From the NCBI GenBank assembly GCA_030272585.1, contig BSYQ01000011.1, positions 2,790,001 through 2,854,000 of the forward strand: 64,000 nucleotides of DNA, read 5' to 3'. Under the pieces are notes generated by a model. It did no database searches and was not told the DNA's origin. It worked only from the letters and a program-made list of their open reading frames with translations. Source of the DNA: Bryopsis sp. KO-2023. Its lineage: Eukaryota > Chlorophyta > Ulvophyceae > Bryopsidales > Bryopsidaceae. The position numbers and the translations under genes are program-made. Shown one piece after another: positions 1-12,766 of this stretch; within the stretch, counting starts at the first letter, position 1, and the number at the start of each line of letters is the position of its first letter.

Positions 1-45
1 AAACCCCATAGCTGGGTTCGATTTACTCTTAGACTAGCTCTTTTG

Positions 46-3000
46 ATGTCGAAAGGGAAGAAAAGCTCCAACAAGAGTAAAAATCCGGGTCGTCGCAATG
101 CGCCACCCAGGTGGTAAGGTTTATGGACCTGTTGGCCCGGTCTTCCGCTCCTCTTTCCACGGAAATGGTAAATATTGTCCAGCTTCCAAGATTTTTATCG
201 CCAGCGATTTCGCGCGCGCATTGTCCGATGCATCAAACACGAAGCTTCGACTCGACACGGTCGTCGCGACGGTTGCTGTAATCCAGCCCCTGTCATTTTC
301 TGGTGGCAGACTTGACGGTTTTTTGTTGTGTTGCAGGAGCTATTCTTCCGAGGGCGCTCGGGATGCACGAAGTTCGGAAGCGAGTAAAACTGGCGGGGTT
401 GATCCTGCACCAAAGGTTGAGGAGAGAGACCCGTCCAGGAATGGAAGCGAGCGACAGCGTCAAGACCCGCCACCAAGGCAAGACAGCATTGGTCGTCGAG
501 CGTCGGGTTCCCTCAAGGCAGGCGTGTCGCGCTCTGCCAGTTTTGAAAAAGGATGGCGCTTGCAGCGGGACAACAGCCGCAAGAGCACTCGGGGCCGAGG
601 CGACGACTATGACGTGTTGCACAAGTCGAGCGGGTGCAGGAGATACACAGTGGACTATATGTTGGTAGTTCGGGAGAAGTGCCCGGAGAAACCACTCGGT
701 GTGAATGAGACGAGTATTTGGAGAGACAGCATTGGTTCATTGAAGAGTCGAGGCTCAGAGCGGTCTCGCTGGAGTGGAAAAGGTTCGTTTGATGATAGAG
801 AACGACGAGGGGATAGGCAAGGTGGTCCCTCAGCATGGAGAGATGCAGGTATAAAAGACTGCCTGGTTGGACGCGATTATTGTCTGGGAGTTGTAACTGA
901 TAGAATGTACAATCACTTGCATGGGAAGACAGGGTCTGGTTATCTCTCTCCCCCCCCCTCTTTTTTAGTTGGATCAGGGCTGAGATTTGTTCCGTGATGC
1001 TCATAGGACGCCAGTTCTCTGGAGCTGGGAGGCAGAGTGCGGGTCGCAACCAACCTCGTGGCCGTGATATGGATGAAAGATGGGGCTCAAAAATGTCTCC
1101 ATCTCCATTTGCTGGAAGTGGAGGTGGCGGGCTGCATCATGCAGAAGACAAGTAGGCAAAAGATCCATTAAATCGTGTTCTGATATCAAAACAAGCTTTG
1201 AAAAAAAATGGATTTTGTGGCTCATTTGGAATGTGACTGCTTTTGGGGCTTTTCTAACATCACTACATCCAAAGAGATAATAGTACAATCTACATGTGAG
1301 GAAGCCTTTGTGCTTTTGAGTTTGATGTTTTTATGGCAAGAGAGGATCTAATATCTGGGGCTCGACATGCAGATATGTAATTGGTGAATTGAGAAGCGAC
1401 GATCCGGAGGAAGAAAAGCGACAAAAGAAGTACAAAGCAGTGCTCAACAAGCTTACACCTGAAAATTTCGACAGAATGTTTGAGCAGGTACAGTGACTCT
1501 AATTCCTATGGAAAGGAGCCAAGTAAATCAGAAAAATCTTAATATTTTTTGGGGGGTTGTGCGTTGGTTGTGTTTGTTTTTGGACACCCCATGTTTCTTA
1601 TTATGCAGATCCCCCTGAAATCCCTGACACCGGTGGAAAGGATTGTGTATTTTGTTGTATTTCTGACATTTTTTTTCTTGCTGCAGATTATTGACGTGAA
1701 AGTGGAAGAACACAAGACTCTAGAAGGTCTTATCGACCAAATATTTGACAAAGCATTGACCGAGACCACATTTTGCCCCTTATATGCAAACTTATGCAAA
1801 AAGCTGATGAGCACAATGCCAGAATTTGAAATCGAAGGCGATAAAAGGAAAGTCACCTTCCGGCGCCTTCTGTTGAACAAATGCCAAAATGAATTTGAAA
1901 AGGGAGATGCGGCCCTCAGAGCGGCAGATGCTGTGGAGAAGAGCGGCTCGGTAAGAAAATACGATATATGTACTTTTGTGTACAACTCCAGGCCTATATG
2001 AAGCAGTTTCACGAGTTCTTCATCAGACAAAGCAGCACCGATTTTGGTGCTGCTCTCAAAAGAAGTGATTCTGTGATTCCTGATTTTTCAACGTTGGTTT
2101 GTCTCAGCCAGAGTATGCTGCATGTCTTTGTGCTGATACTTGTGAATGCCACAGGATGCCCCTGAAGAGATTGAAAAACTTCGAGTTGCCAAGAAGGAGC
2201 GTATGCGATCTCTTGGAAATATGCAGTTCATTGGGCATTTGTTCAAGGAAGAGATGCTCACAGAAAAAATCATCCATCAATGTATAGTAGACCTCCTGAG
2301 AGAACAGGTAAGTCAGTTGATGAAACAGATAGTTTTCATGGTATTTTTTAGGGATACAAAATGCCACACAATGATTCTGTCATTACATGACATCTCTTGC
2401 ACTATTTTCCTGCAAAAGACTCCTGAGTAAATGAAACAGATGAGCATAATGTAATGATATTGTGTTTTGTGTTGATAAAATAATTGCATCTACAGGACAC
2501 TCCCAAACCTGAGGACATAGAATGTCTCTGTAAATTGGTTTCAACCGTTGGTCGCCAATTAAAGGAAGGCAAACAACTGGATGCCTATTTCAGCCGAATA
2601 CAGCGACTCACAGAAAATCCCAACTTGGACACCCGGCATCAGTTCATGCTTCAAGACCTCATTGAACTCAAATCACGGAGCTGGATTGCCCGACGAAAGT
2701 CGGAGGGCCCAAAAAAAATCGATGAAATTCGTAGAGATGCTCAAGAGGAGTTGCAGAAGGATACTCGAGGCGGGGGCCGCAACTGGGGAGCCGGGTTGTC
2801 ATCTCGAAGCTCCAACAGGGATCGTGGTGGCGGTGGGGGTTGGTCAAGGGCAGGTCCTCAATCTGGAATGCGGGGGTCGGGGCATGCCCCACTTCCAAAT
2901 CCACCGTACGAGAGAGAGGTGATTGAGCCTCTGCCCAAGAGAACCAGCATTGGAAGGACAAATTCGGAGGAGATTTCGCTGCGACCTGCATCAGCGCAGA

Positions 3001-3923
3001 GACCAGTGAGTACATGTGTTCGCACGCATGCTAAGATGCAATGATGTTGTGAAACAGATAAAGACAATTTGCAGGAGGAGACTTCTTACCTGGTCTGGGA
3101 ATTTTTGTGTTCTTTGCAGAATTTTGGCCGGGCAGCTTCGAGCCGTCCTGAATTCAGTAGAGAAGGATCTGGTCGCGAAAGCCACCGAGTACTGGGCAGA
3201 AGAGTGGCGTCCCCTCCTCGTTCGGAGAGGCAGAGCGGTTCCACCCGGGAGAGAACACAATCGAAACCAATTCCTGAAGAGCCCATGGATCCAGCCGAAC
3301 TTCGGCGGAAAGTGAAGGGCTTCTTGGAAGAATATAACCAAGTGAGGGACATGGGGGAGGTGGAGCACAATGTGAGGGAGCTGGTAGGCAAAGGGGCTTC
3401 CAGGGAAGATATTGTTGCCACTGCGATCATCCAAGCATTGGACATGAGAGGCACCCCTCCGGAAGAACGACTGAAACCACTGTGCGGAATGATGTGCGGA
3501 TTCCTGCAGAGTGGGATTCTGAAGCCGACACACCTCAGGAAAGGATTGGAAGAAGCCCTGGCGACCATACCTGACCTGGCTGAGGATTTCCCGATAGTCC
3601 CTAATTTGTTTGCAGACATGATGGAGGACTTGTCAGTCCGAGAGAACATTCCTGTCGTCACGCTGGCGAAAATAATTCTTGGGGCAGGTCAGGATAAGGT
3701 TGCTCAGGGGGAAGACACTGCACTGATCGATTTGGGCTATGGCATCAAGATATTCTTACGGATCCTTAAGAAACAAAACGAAAGTGGAAAGCTGCCTGCG
3801 GAGACGAAGGACAAGCTTAAGGAACTCAACATTGTGAATCTCTTTCCTTCTCACAAACGAGACACTGTGAAAGTGGAAGAGGTCCTGAGCTTCTTGGATA
3901 CCAGCCCAGAGGCTGCTCCGTAA
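46..3923 (+). CDS. eIFiso4G: eIFiso4G-like translation initiation factor, 8 exons
   Basis: Scaffold subunit of the cap-binding complex eIF(iso)4F; it bridges eIF4E, eIF4A and eIF3 in the cytoplasm. Exons, all phase-consistent: 46-113, 337-848, 1007-1151, 1373-1487, 1687-1950, 2155-2307, 2496-3005, 3120-3923, giving 856 residues, near the size of plant eIFiso4G rather than full-length eIF4G. An Arg/Ser/Gly-rich N-terminus holds an eIF4E-binding motif YTVDYML at residue 126 (codon at 644). A MIF4G domain follows at about 255-490, opening with [16 protein letters not shown]. After an RGG/SR-rich linker comes one MA3 domain (about 645-780, starting [14 protein letters not shown]), then a conserved tail. 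The last exon could instead start at 3075, which is also in phase. The frame stays open to the left window edge, so ATG 46 is only the first visible start and a 5' exon may be missing. Family assignment is strong; iso4G versus 4G rests on length and the single MA3. Confidence 0.92.
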
Positions 3924-6900
3924 GGAGTTGGGTTTTTTTTCTTTTTTCTCGGTCATTCTCTTGCATTTCTTTGTGGGTTTTTTTCTTGCTTTCTTTTGTT
4001 TTTTTATTTTCAAATTTTCCTTCTCTTTCTTTTTTATTTTTCCTTAGTTTCCACCCTCGGTTGCCCATCGATGTGATGAAAATTTTTTTTCATTCCCTTA
4101 TCTTGATGTCGGTGTCCCCTCGAGGATACTTTCGGTTTCATTCCCTCCAGAGGGGTTGGGACCCTCCCAGAAAAAACGAAAGAAAAATAAGGTGGATTGT
4201 GAAAAGCTGGGAACGGGATGGGTTGGATTTGTACAGGTTTTCATTGATCGCTTTGTTTGGGACGTTCACTGGCTCCTTGGGTCTATCAATTTTATTGTGA
4301 TTTGCATTGTTTGTAAGACTATGTGATTCATTCGTTTCGGGACTTTTGTTGGCTGGAGGGGGACACTAGGGGGAAGGGAAGGTTTCCGTCGTAAAAGAAA
4401 GGGTTAGTTGGGAGTTTGGGGTTTCCAGGTTGGGAGTGAATAAGGGCATGGGGTGAAATGAAAGAAGAAAAGCAGGCATATATTGCAGAAAAAAAAGGAA
4501 TCCAGATGTTGAAAAAGTGGCTTATTGGTTCTCGGGACATGCCAAGGATTTTCATTTTGTTTTGTCTGTGGCTTGTGAGTTTAGGGTCTTTTGAAACTAG
4601 GAAGGAAGACTTACGCAAGTTGTAGGGAAGAAAGGAATGCATCTGCTGAGTTGCTTGACATTTGAGGGGAGGAGAGAATATTGACCTTGAATTGTGACAG
4701 CTCAGCATTCTCTTTTTTTTTTCTTTTTTTGAAAATTATGAGGGTTGATTTTATGGGGTTTTTGTGGGGTGTTGGGACTCCAATCAATATAGCCTACACT
4801 TGGGTTTCTTCATTCCTTTCTTTGGGGGGTGAAGCAACTGGGATCACCTATTTTCCTTTTTGTTGAAAGGTTAATTTTGCGACATAGAGAAAGGGAAGGG
4901 AAGCCCAACCAGTTGCAGCATGTTTTGATATCCTTGCCAAAAGGGGAAGGGCTGAGTGTGTGGGTGAACCAAATAGTGAAATTGCTGGCTGGGTTGGATT
5001 GCAACACAAGCATAAAAGCTATTTGGTGGGCGATTCATATTTATGTCTTTTTTTTGTATTCTTTCTGTCCGCATGGCAAGTCTCTTCCTGGGCAAATTAT
5101 GAGGGTCTTTAAAAGAATGCAAAAAAAGGTAGCAATGAAATTGAGGAAACAATGCCTTGTGGGGAGTTTCTGCTAACATTTGGTTTTGGTGTCTTGATTT
5201 TGTCCTGGACACAAATGCAAAGAGCTGTGGAGAAAACAGAGAAGAGGAGGGTTGTCCTGCAAACATGGAACGTTACACAAAGTTGAAAAGACAAGTAGGT
5301 GTTTTGTGGTTTCTCCCGTTTATAAATGGCATAGATGCCTTCGTTGAAGAAAGATAAAAGGAAAAAAAAAATAGCAAGAGGGGATGTCGAACAATATGTG
5401 TAATTCATTGCTTATGGTGGGGGCTTGCAGACATCTATTCTTTGTGTTTTTCTCTGTTTCTCCTCCCGTCCTCAATTTTGGCTAGTGGGCGGCGTCGAAC
5501 AGAGAGGTTGGGACACGCTTTGTCTTTGTGGGATGATCTTAGTTTTTGGAGTGTTCCACTTCTTGCCGTCTTCTGTTGGGTTGGAGAACTGTGCAAAGAT
5601 TTCTTTATTAGGTGTTGGCCAACATAGAGATATGCTTGGTTCCAAAGAGATGAACTTGAACAAATGACTCGATCGCCGTTCCCTGGATCTACCACCCTTG
5701 TTCTGATGAATTTTGATCAGCTTGCACTGAGGGAAAAGTAGAGGGAGGAAATAATAATGTTGAAAAGGAAAAAATGGCGGAAAAGAGAAACCATGCTGGA
5801 TGGATACTTTGCTCAGTCTATTTTGAGAGGGGTGCGCATTGCTTGTGGTACCAAGGGAATTCGGAGTTTTGGGGTGTCGAGGGGTGGGGACAAAACCTTG
5901 AGCTTTCCTGTTGAATTCTGAGGAGGGGGCTATGTCCTAAATTGGGAGGGAAGGGACTGGGAGGGGGGATGTGGGTTTCAGGTTTTGTAAGTTGATGGTG
6001 GATGCCCAACCAGGGAATAATGAACAAGACAAGGGCTGTGGATTGATGCTGGTGTGAGGGAAGATCATGCAGCCTTTGAAGGCAGAGTGAACCAAATTTG
6101 GGAGGGGTGCGGGTGAAGATAATGGACAATGTTGGGAAGAAGATATGTTTTGGGTAGAAAAGACAGGGGGAATGTTTTTCATTGCACAAGGAGAACCATT
6201 TCTGGTTATTTGATTTGAACTTCACCATCGCCCAGTTTTCTTGGAAAAGTTTATACATATATACCCTTTGTTTATTGTTCTAAGAAGTGCGGCGTATTTC
6301 CGTTTTCTTTATTGGCTCCAAAATTCAAAATTTTATTTTGCTTCGACTGGACGGTGTCGCAAAGATTCTCCGAACCCCTTCATTGCCCTTGACGCCTCGT
6401 ATCTCATTGCAAGAAATACGGACAATGGCAGATTCTCCGAACCCCTTCATTGCCCTTGACGCCTCGTATCTCATTGCAAGAAATACGGACAATGGCGATC
6501 CGTTACTCTTTCTTTTTTTGATTTTCTTTGCTGCAATATTTGTGACATTCCAACCCCCATACTGCCTGCCTGTAAAGAGGCAGACAAATTGTCAAGAATA
6601 AAAGTGGTGCAGAGTGTCCAACAACTCCACAAAGTAGCAACCTGCCACAATTTTGATACTACATATCTCTTTCCTGGATGGAAAGATGTCCATGTGATGC
6701 TTCTCTTTTTGTTAATTGATCCCATGGAATCCAATTCTCATTTTTGGGCGAATGTTCCATAAGAATATGTCCGTCCCTTAGGCCAATATCATTTGCACAT
6801 GGAAATTGTCATTCCAAAAAAAAAAGACAGTGTTCAAACCCCCATGTCCCACAAACATATCCACTCACCATGTGAAAAATACCACCCAACCTAATATATT

Positions 6901-7764
6901 TATATCCCTATTTTCTTTTATAACCTCCAATATCTGGTAGTAGTTTCTTCTTCTCCTTCTCCCCCTCAGACAAACCACAGTCTTCACACTTTTCTTTCGA
7001 TCCACCCGCCAAAAAAAGATACAAAGATGCCTTACACAAGAGAAGTTGAAAAAGTAAAAAGAAAACACTCGGAACACAATTTTTTTTGCAATCCCCCCTG
7101 CCAAAAAAATTTTGCACAGCCACCTTCTATTTGTATAATAAGAACAAATAACATACTTCCTCTTCTCCACCCCCTCACTTCTTTTTACACTTATTAATTC
7201 TCTCTCATAATTTTTCTTTCACTTTCGAGGAGGAATCGATCCGGGAAAAAAAAAAAGAAATGAAACCGCCCAAAAAAAAACAAAGAGTGGACATTAGGAA
7301 AGAGCAAAGAGAAAAAAAAAAAAAAAATCGTGCCACAGGCGACATATATCGCAACCTTGCTTAAATAATAGTCACACTTTTTCCTTCCAAGTCTTTTCCA
7401 TACATTCCGAAAAGTAAAATCTTTCTTTTTTTTTCCGCAATCTGAGCATCAGTAGTCCTATCACAATTTTTCTCTGTTTTATTTTTCGATTCCATCTCTT
7501 CGTTGAACTTTCATTTTTTTCCCCCATATTTCATACAAACAAAATGCATATTTCTGTTCCTATAAAAAAACATACAGGTACACACCTTCACCAGTGCATT
7601 TTCTTTCTCCTTCTCAGTACTTTTCACCAGTCTTCTTCATATTTCCAGCCCCAACCAACTTCTTGTTGCTTACACACCACGTCTCAATCGGATCCATACA
7701 TGGAAATATGATTTTTGCCTCTTTTTTTTCTAGCCTTTTGTCTTCTCCCCTTGTTTTTCTCACT
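3924..7764. other. intergenic / 3' flanks of two convergent genes
   Basis: This lies between the stops of the eIFiso4G-like gene and the PP2A B'' gene. It holds T-rich tracts just after 3924 and A-rich tracts near 7240-7330. I see no coding exon with a recognisable domain. It probably includes both 3' UTRs. The only clear structure is the tandem duplication at 6364-6496. Confidence 0.6.
6364..6496. repeat. 67-bp direct tandem duplication, two copies
   Basis: A unit starting gattctccgaacccc and ending aatggc occurs at 6364-6430 and again at 6431-6496. I see no mismatch between the copies apart from the last base of the unit. It is a recent local duplication in non-coding sequence. Confidence 0.95.
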
Positions 7765-10435
7765 TTAAAAGTGATCTCCAAGAGCGCCTGCCAAAGCATC
7801 CGCTCCATCCCTAATGGCCCCATCTTGCTCCTCCTCGGCTGCCAAAATATCATACTCCTGGGCAGCAAATCGATCCCAGTCTGACAGATTGCTCTCTTGC
7901 TCAGCCCTGACCGTGAAAGGGTCGCGATGTTCGTACGCCAGAAACTTGTGGAGATTGAACAGGGTGTTGAAAAGAATTCCTGCACTCGATCTTTGCCTTA
8001 TCAAATCCTTGAGGCAAAAAACGCCTTCTTGCTCCGGCTGGATAAGGTCATGCAGTTGGCAAATGACGTCTTCAAACAAGACGGGCTCGCAAGATGAATT
8101 CTCCATGCGTTGGAGTTGCTCTTCGTAAAAAGGCTTCATATCGTGGGAACTCAGGTATCCATCACAGTCCAAATCGATGCACCTTCAAAGGAACCCAAAC
8201 ACAGTCTCTGATCAGCTTGCAGAAACAAATAAAACAGATGGGATCAATAGAATTTTTTTCCTATTCATATAAATATTGACATCTACCTGAACCAATATTC
8301 GATGCTCGTGTCTGATGCCTTGTCTTCCTCAGAAAGAACAAACCACACAAAATCTTTGTAGCACATCTTGCCTGGGACTCTGCTGAAGAACCTGTGAAAC
8401 GACATGGAATAAATGACACCATAGGTTGATAAAAGGAAAAAAAAAACTCCAAACGAGGAAAAAAAGGTGACATGCACAACAATGTTAACACACTGCCGGG
8501 CAGAAAACACAATATCTAGGTCGATCATCCAGCAGGTGAATTTGAAGGCAGTTTGGAAAAATCTGTTCATTATCATAGAGCACAATTTTTACTCACAAGC
8601 ACAGTGCTAGATGGGAATTTCAGCCTCGAGTGAACAACAATAACAATCCACTCCTGGACGCTTCATTTCTTTTCCCTACAGGTCGACCATTATGTTTTGA
8701 ATGATAAAAGAAAACTAGCTTCCATGGGCTTTCTAGCAACAGGATTGGACCATGTCTAGAACAGATCTGCGTGGTTTTTTCACCAATAGATTTTACAGCA
8801 GTTGTGTGTTCATAGGTTACCTGTGCGGCACTTCTTCAAATACTCTTTCCACAATCTTGTACGTCAGACAATGGCAACCGTATCGAATCAGATCCTCCTT
8901 GTCCAGGTAGAAGTCATGATCCGTGTCCAGTTCCCAGAATTTGCAGTAAATGACATAAAAATGCTCATATGAAAAGTACCGATGTATCCTGTTGATATCG
9001 CTCTCCGCGTCCAATTCAACCAAAACTGAGAGCAAGTCCGACCGTTTCAATTCTCGGCGAGAAATTTTCCCACTCCTGGATCTGTTGAGGGCATACAAGA
9101 TTCGGTAGCCCACCGTTTCAATGTATCGCTCCTGAAATTCTGGGTGGTCGGCCAGAAACTCTAGACTTGGGTGAGTGTCCACGATTGCTCTCAAAAGGGC
9201 ACCAAAATCCTCCTAGACACAGCCCAAATATACATCAGTGCTGATCAAGGTGACGGCTTACAGTTTTTGGATGTTATTTTCGTCTGTGATTGGGAGACCT
9301 TGCATAGGAACCCACACTTCCTGGACCAATCCAAAATGTCCAGTTTGCCTCATACAGCAGAGCTCTTCGAAAATAGGTGGTTTTCGTGGCGGGTGCCCAA
9401 GACCTGAGTTATGACGTTGCTTCCCTCTTTTCTCAAAATTTCGTACAATCGCGTCCCTCGGTCAGCCATGGCCATGTTCTTGGATTCCCACCAATTCACA
9501 AAAGCCTCCTTTCTGACCGTCGCGGGCACTTGATCCGGACCCTTCAGTTTCTCAAACAAAGGGTGGGCCACCATCCTGGGCAGCTCGCATACATCTTTCA
9601 CGACTTTCGTGAACTCTTTCAACATCATTCCCTTGATGTATCCTCTGAATAGCGAGTCGATTTTCTTTTGAATCACCGACCGCATGTCGCTGGGCACCGG
9701 TTTCCCTCGCGGAAAGTAGAATTGAGGGATGACCGGATCTGGTTGGGGTTCGGGTGGGGCAGGGGTGGGTGGGGATTGTTCTGAAGAAATTTCTTTTTCG
9801 GAATTCTCCTCGAAGGGATTCTTGCTGGTGACGGTCGTGAACTTTTTGGGCGAGATCGGGGGTGTGGTTGGCGAGGGACATACACCGCCACCGGTGCTAC
9901 CCCGGATTGCCTCTTCAACCCCTTGTCTCAAGGGTCGGCCTGCGAAACCACACATCAGGGTCTAGGAATCAGTCGCTGAAGAAACAGTTGGCTTTCATAA
10001 AGACTGGATAGACAACACCCATTGCAACGTGCGACCCCAAAGGGATGGAGAAAACCAAGCTGAATTCCCTGGGCAAAAAAAAATAAAAAATAGCTCGGCC
10101 ATGAATTCCTTGAAGTCTAGAGAACTTCTACAGGCAATTAACAAAATGGCTCCTGAAGAATGATAACTTTTATTTTGAAAGTGAGGGCCAAATATCGTAA
10201 GAGTAGTACCGCTGGCAGCGTTTTCGAGAACTGTGGCGATGAGCCTTTCGTATTCTGGCAGGGACAACCACTCCAGAAAGAACTGGTCGAGTTTCATCTT
10301 CGCGCAGGGGTACTGACGCATAGTGAATTCCAGCGAACTCTTGGACCTCGATCGGCTCCCGCTCGATTTTTCCCCAGAAGACCTGTCGCTCCCTCCATTC
10401 GTCCTCAAAGCCGCTAGCCCTGTCGAACCCTCCAT
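7765..10435 (-). CDS. PP2A regulatory subunit B'' (EF-hand type), 5 exons
   Basis: Targeting and Ca2+-responsive B'' subunit of protein phosphatase 2A; it binds the A scaffold and C catalytic subunits. Exons on the minus strand: 10435-10210, 9939-9404, 9212-8821, 8391-8287, 8182-7765, all joined in phase and giving 558 residues from ATG 10435. The N-terminus is Ser/Pro-rich. The conserved core starts near [14 protein letters not shown] and runs through [35 protein letters not shown] and [18 protein letters not shown] to the family's C-terminal block AYEHRDPF. Two EF-hand loops are visible: [12 protein letters not shown] (about 350-361) and [12 protein letters not shown] (about 423-434). Both carry Asp at loop position 12. 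This is the PPP2R3 / plant B''-alpha,beta type, not the TON2/FASS type, which has a different N-terminus. It is convergent with the upstream gene. Confidence 0.94.
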
Positions 10436-11472
10436 CTTTTATTGCTTCCCTCACTGATTCCCTTTTTTTGCTCCCAAGTATGCAGCGTATATGCTTTTTT
10501 TGTTTTCTTCCTCTACTTTTTTCTTCCCTTTCTTTCAATCTATATTTTGCTTTTGGGTTTTCCAAAAGAAACGGGGCGTTCCAGCTTTTTCCTTTCTATA
10601 GAGTTGAATATTTTCCGCTCTCCTTGCCTCTAGTTTCTGTTTTTCTCACTCCAGCGCACACGTGTTCGTTTTCCAATATCCTCGACAGACGTATATTTTT
10701 AGACTTTCACCGTGTTCCCCGTTGGTGCGCGGGACCTCTTAAAACCTCAGCTGACGGCTCCCTGCACTCTTCTCTCACTTCCAGACACCAAAAAAATATC
10801 TATAATATTTTGCGGTATCGAGTCTCGGGATTAATCACGTGCACCCCCTCAGTTTGGGCTCTCTCTCTCTCCCTCCAAACGGTTCAACCAGTTCAAGCCA
10901 GACCAACCTATGCCAACAATTCCGTCGACGCTCCCTCTTTCGCGTGCGTATCTATCGTATCAGTATAAAGTCGTCCAAGAAATAAAAAGACGAAGGAAGG
11001 GGCTGGGCCTTACAGACGATATAAATCCCTTCTCGCCGAGGCCTTCTCAGATCAGCGCGCAAGAAAATTTGAGGCTTGGTTTCGTTCGTGTGGCGATTCC
11101 GAAACCAGGCAAAACTGCACGGTGCAAATGGAATTAAAGCAAAAATGGAAGCGCCATCAAAGGGTGAGGGGGTCTTGAGCGTGGGAGACCAGCAGGTTTA
11201 CATTCCAAAGGTTTTTTTGTTTTTGTTTTTGTCCTTGTTCCAGCATCATAGCATCATGGAGGGTGATGGCTCTCTTTTGTTGTGGGTTGTGATTATTTGG
11301 TATTTTGGTCGTTTTGGGTGGAATTATTGATTGAGTGAGTGAGTGAGTGTGGGAGAATGGAATCATGTAATCATTTTATGTTTGTTTGTTTGTTCAAAAC
11401 AATTAATCCTATTCAACGCAACGCATCTAAAAACACAAGCACACAAACACAGCAAAGCCACCTGGCTTTTCT
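10436..11472. other. upstream flank of the PP2A B'' gene; no gene seen
   Basis: It presumably contains the promoter and 5' UTR of the minus-strand PP2A B'' gene near 10440-10700, with pyrimidine-rich stretches. Further right are GTGA and GTTT simple repeats (11330-11400). I find no supported exon. The LINE relic begins at about 11473. Confidence 0.5.
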
Positions 11473-12030
11473 TTGTCGGTATCCTCTTTGGCTTGGATTC
11501 AGTCAAGTCTCCCGATCCGGGTTGGTGGTTTGGGTCTTTCGTCTGGGAAGTCTTTACATGCAATTGCATATTTTTCTTCTCTCCATTTCTCTCGTCATCT
11601 TTTGTCGGGTCTTTCGGGTGTTTCTTTTTCGGTGGATCATTCTATGTGGAGCATGGCAGCTGTGCAACTTGACGCGTTTTTGCCGCCGGTTGCTGTTTGC
11701 TCCCCACACGAATGGTTCGAGAAGGAGTTGGTTACTCAAAAGGAACTGTCGTTGTTGGCTGGCCAACGGCGCTGGGATGAATTGTTGCCTTCAGGCCGCC
11801 CAAGGGATGAAGCTCGGTTGCGCAGTTTGACGTTACCATATGCAGGAGCGTTCTTGTCGGCTTTGCCTAACCAAGCTTTGGGCACGGAGTTGTCATCTGC
11901 TGTCTTCAATGTGTTACTTCGGTGGAGGTTGGGTGTTCCTATATATGGTGAGGGGGATCATTGCCCTTTGTGCCATGTGGAAATGGATGTTTTTGGAGAC
12001 CATGCGGTTTCGTGCAATGTGGGCGGTGCA
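11473..12030 (+). pseudogene. LINE relic, piece 1: reverse-transcriptase C-terminus and zinc knuckle
   Basis: An open frame holds the C-terminal part of a non-LTR retrotransposon polyprotein. It has the post-RT motif SSLPIRVGGLGLSSG and a zinc knuckle CPLC-x9-H-x3-C (with GDHAVSC) near 11960-12015. Nothing upstream belongs to it, so the copy is 5'-truncated. The frame is interrupted at 12030 by element A, directly after codons for NVGGA, and resumes at 22371 in the same reading frame. LINE origin is clear; the clade is not determined. Confidence 0.85.
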
Positions 12031-12532
12031 CATACTATGGACGTGATCGGAAATGATCGGCCGTCCATTTTCGATGTCAGGACAGGTCGTTTCACTGATC
12101 TGACCTGACACGATCTCGTTCCACATGATTCTAAAAATGATTGGTTTTTTTTTTTTTTTTTTTACCGATCATGATCGATGATCGTGATCGTGATCGGCCG
12201 ATTAAAACCTGATCGATGATCGTGGTCGGCCGATCAAAGCCTGATCGTGATCGGGATCGGGCTTCCGATTATCGATCTGATCGGCAGCTCCGATCACGAC
12301 CACGATCACGATCAAGCGTCGCGACCTGTCGGCACGTGATCGGTCGATCAAGATCGGTGAAACGCCGATTGATCGGCCGTTGATCCGATCAGCTCCGACC
12401 ATGATCGGCCATGGATCAATTGATCGGAATTAAATTTAAGATTCCGATCATGATCGGTCCCATAATCAATTGATCGGTCAATTGATCGGTTTACGAAAAT
12501 GCCCACAAGTCACCACCCGAAGGTGTTTTTGG

Positions 12533-12608
12533 AGGTGTAAGGATTCGAACCTAGGACCTCACAGATTGGCATCAAGCAAATCAACGCTTAGACCACTCTG
12601 AGCTCCGG
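12533..12608 (-). other. tRNA-like sequence of element A, left copy
   Basis: Read on the minus strand it has an A-box-like CAGAGTGGTCTAAGCG (12600-12585) and a perfect B box GGTTCGAATCC (12551-12541) at normal tRNA spacing. The anticodon arm and T stem do not fold well, so it is tRNA-derived rather than a functional tRNA gene. It points outward from the element centre. It is the inverted partner of the copy at 12690-12761. Confidence 0.65.
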
Positions 12609-12689
12609 TTAGAGTGTGCTCCGTGTCATTATATACCTGATCAGTCAGTCCGACAAACTGAGGTATATAATAACACGGAGGACCTAGTG

Positions 12690-12761
12690 ATCGTGGCACA
12701 GAGTGGTCCAAGCGTTGATTTACTTGATTCCAATCAGTGAGGTCCTAGGTTCGAATCCTTA
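12690..12761 (+). other. tRNA-like sequence of element A, right copy
   Basis: The A-box region gtggcacagagtggtccaag lies at 12693-12712 and the perfect B box ggttcgaatcc at 12748-12758. It is the inverted counterpart of the left copy. The LTR retrotransposon is inserted only a few bases past the B box. Confidence 0.65.
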
Positions 12762-12766
12762 CACCT

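Noticed and set aside
98-997. Single-exon 299-residue protein at the left edge
   Set aside because: The frame reads through two introns; splice sites at 113/337 and 848/1007 give a phase-consistent eIFiso4G N-terminus instead.
12120-12480. GATC-dense stretch as a replication origin or methylation control region
   Set aside because: The GATC motifs occur in both arms of a bounded insertion with target duplications inside a LINE, so they belong to a transposable element.
12533-12761. Functional tRNA genes in element A
   Set aside because: A and B boxes are good, but the anticodon and T stems do not pair properly; tRNA-derived is the safer description.
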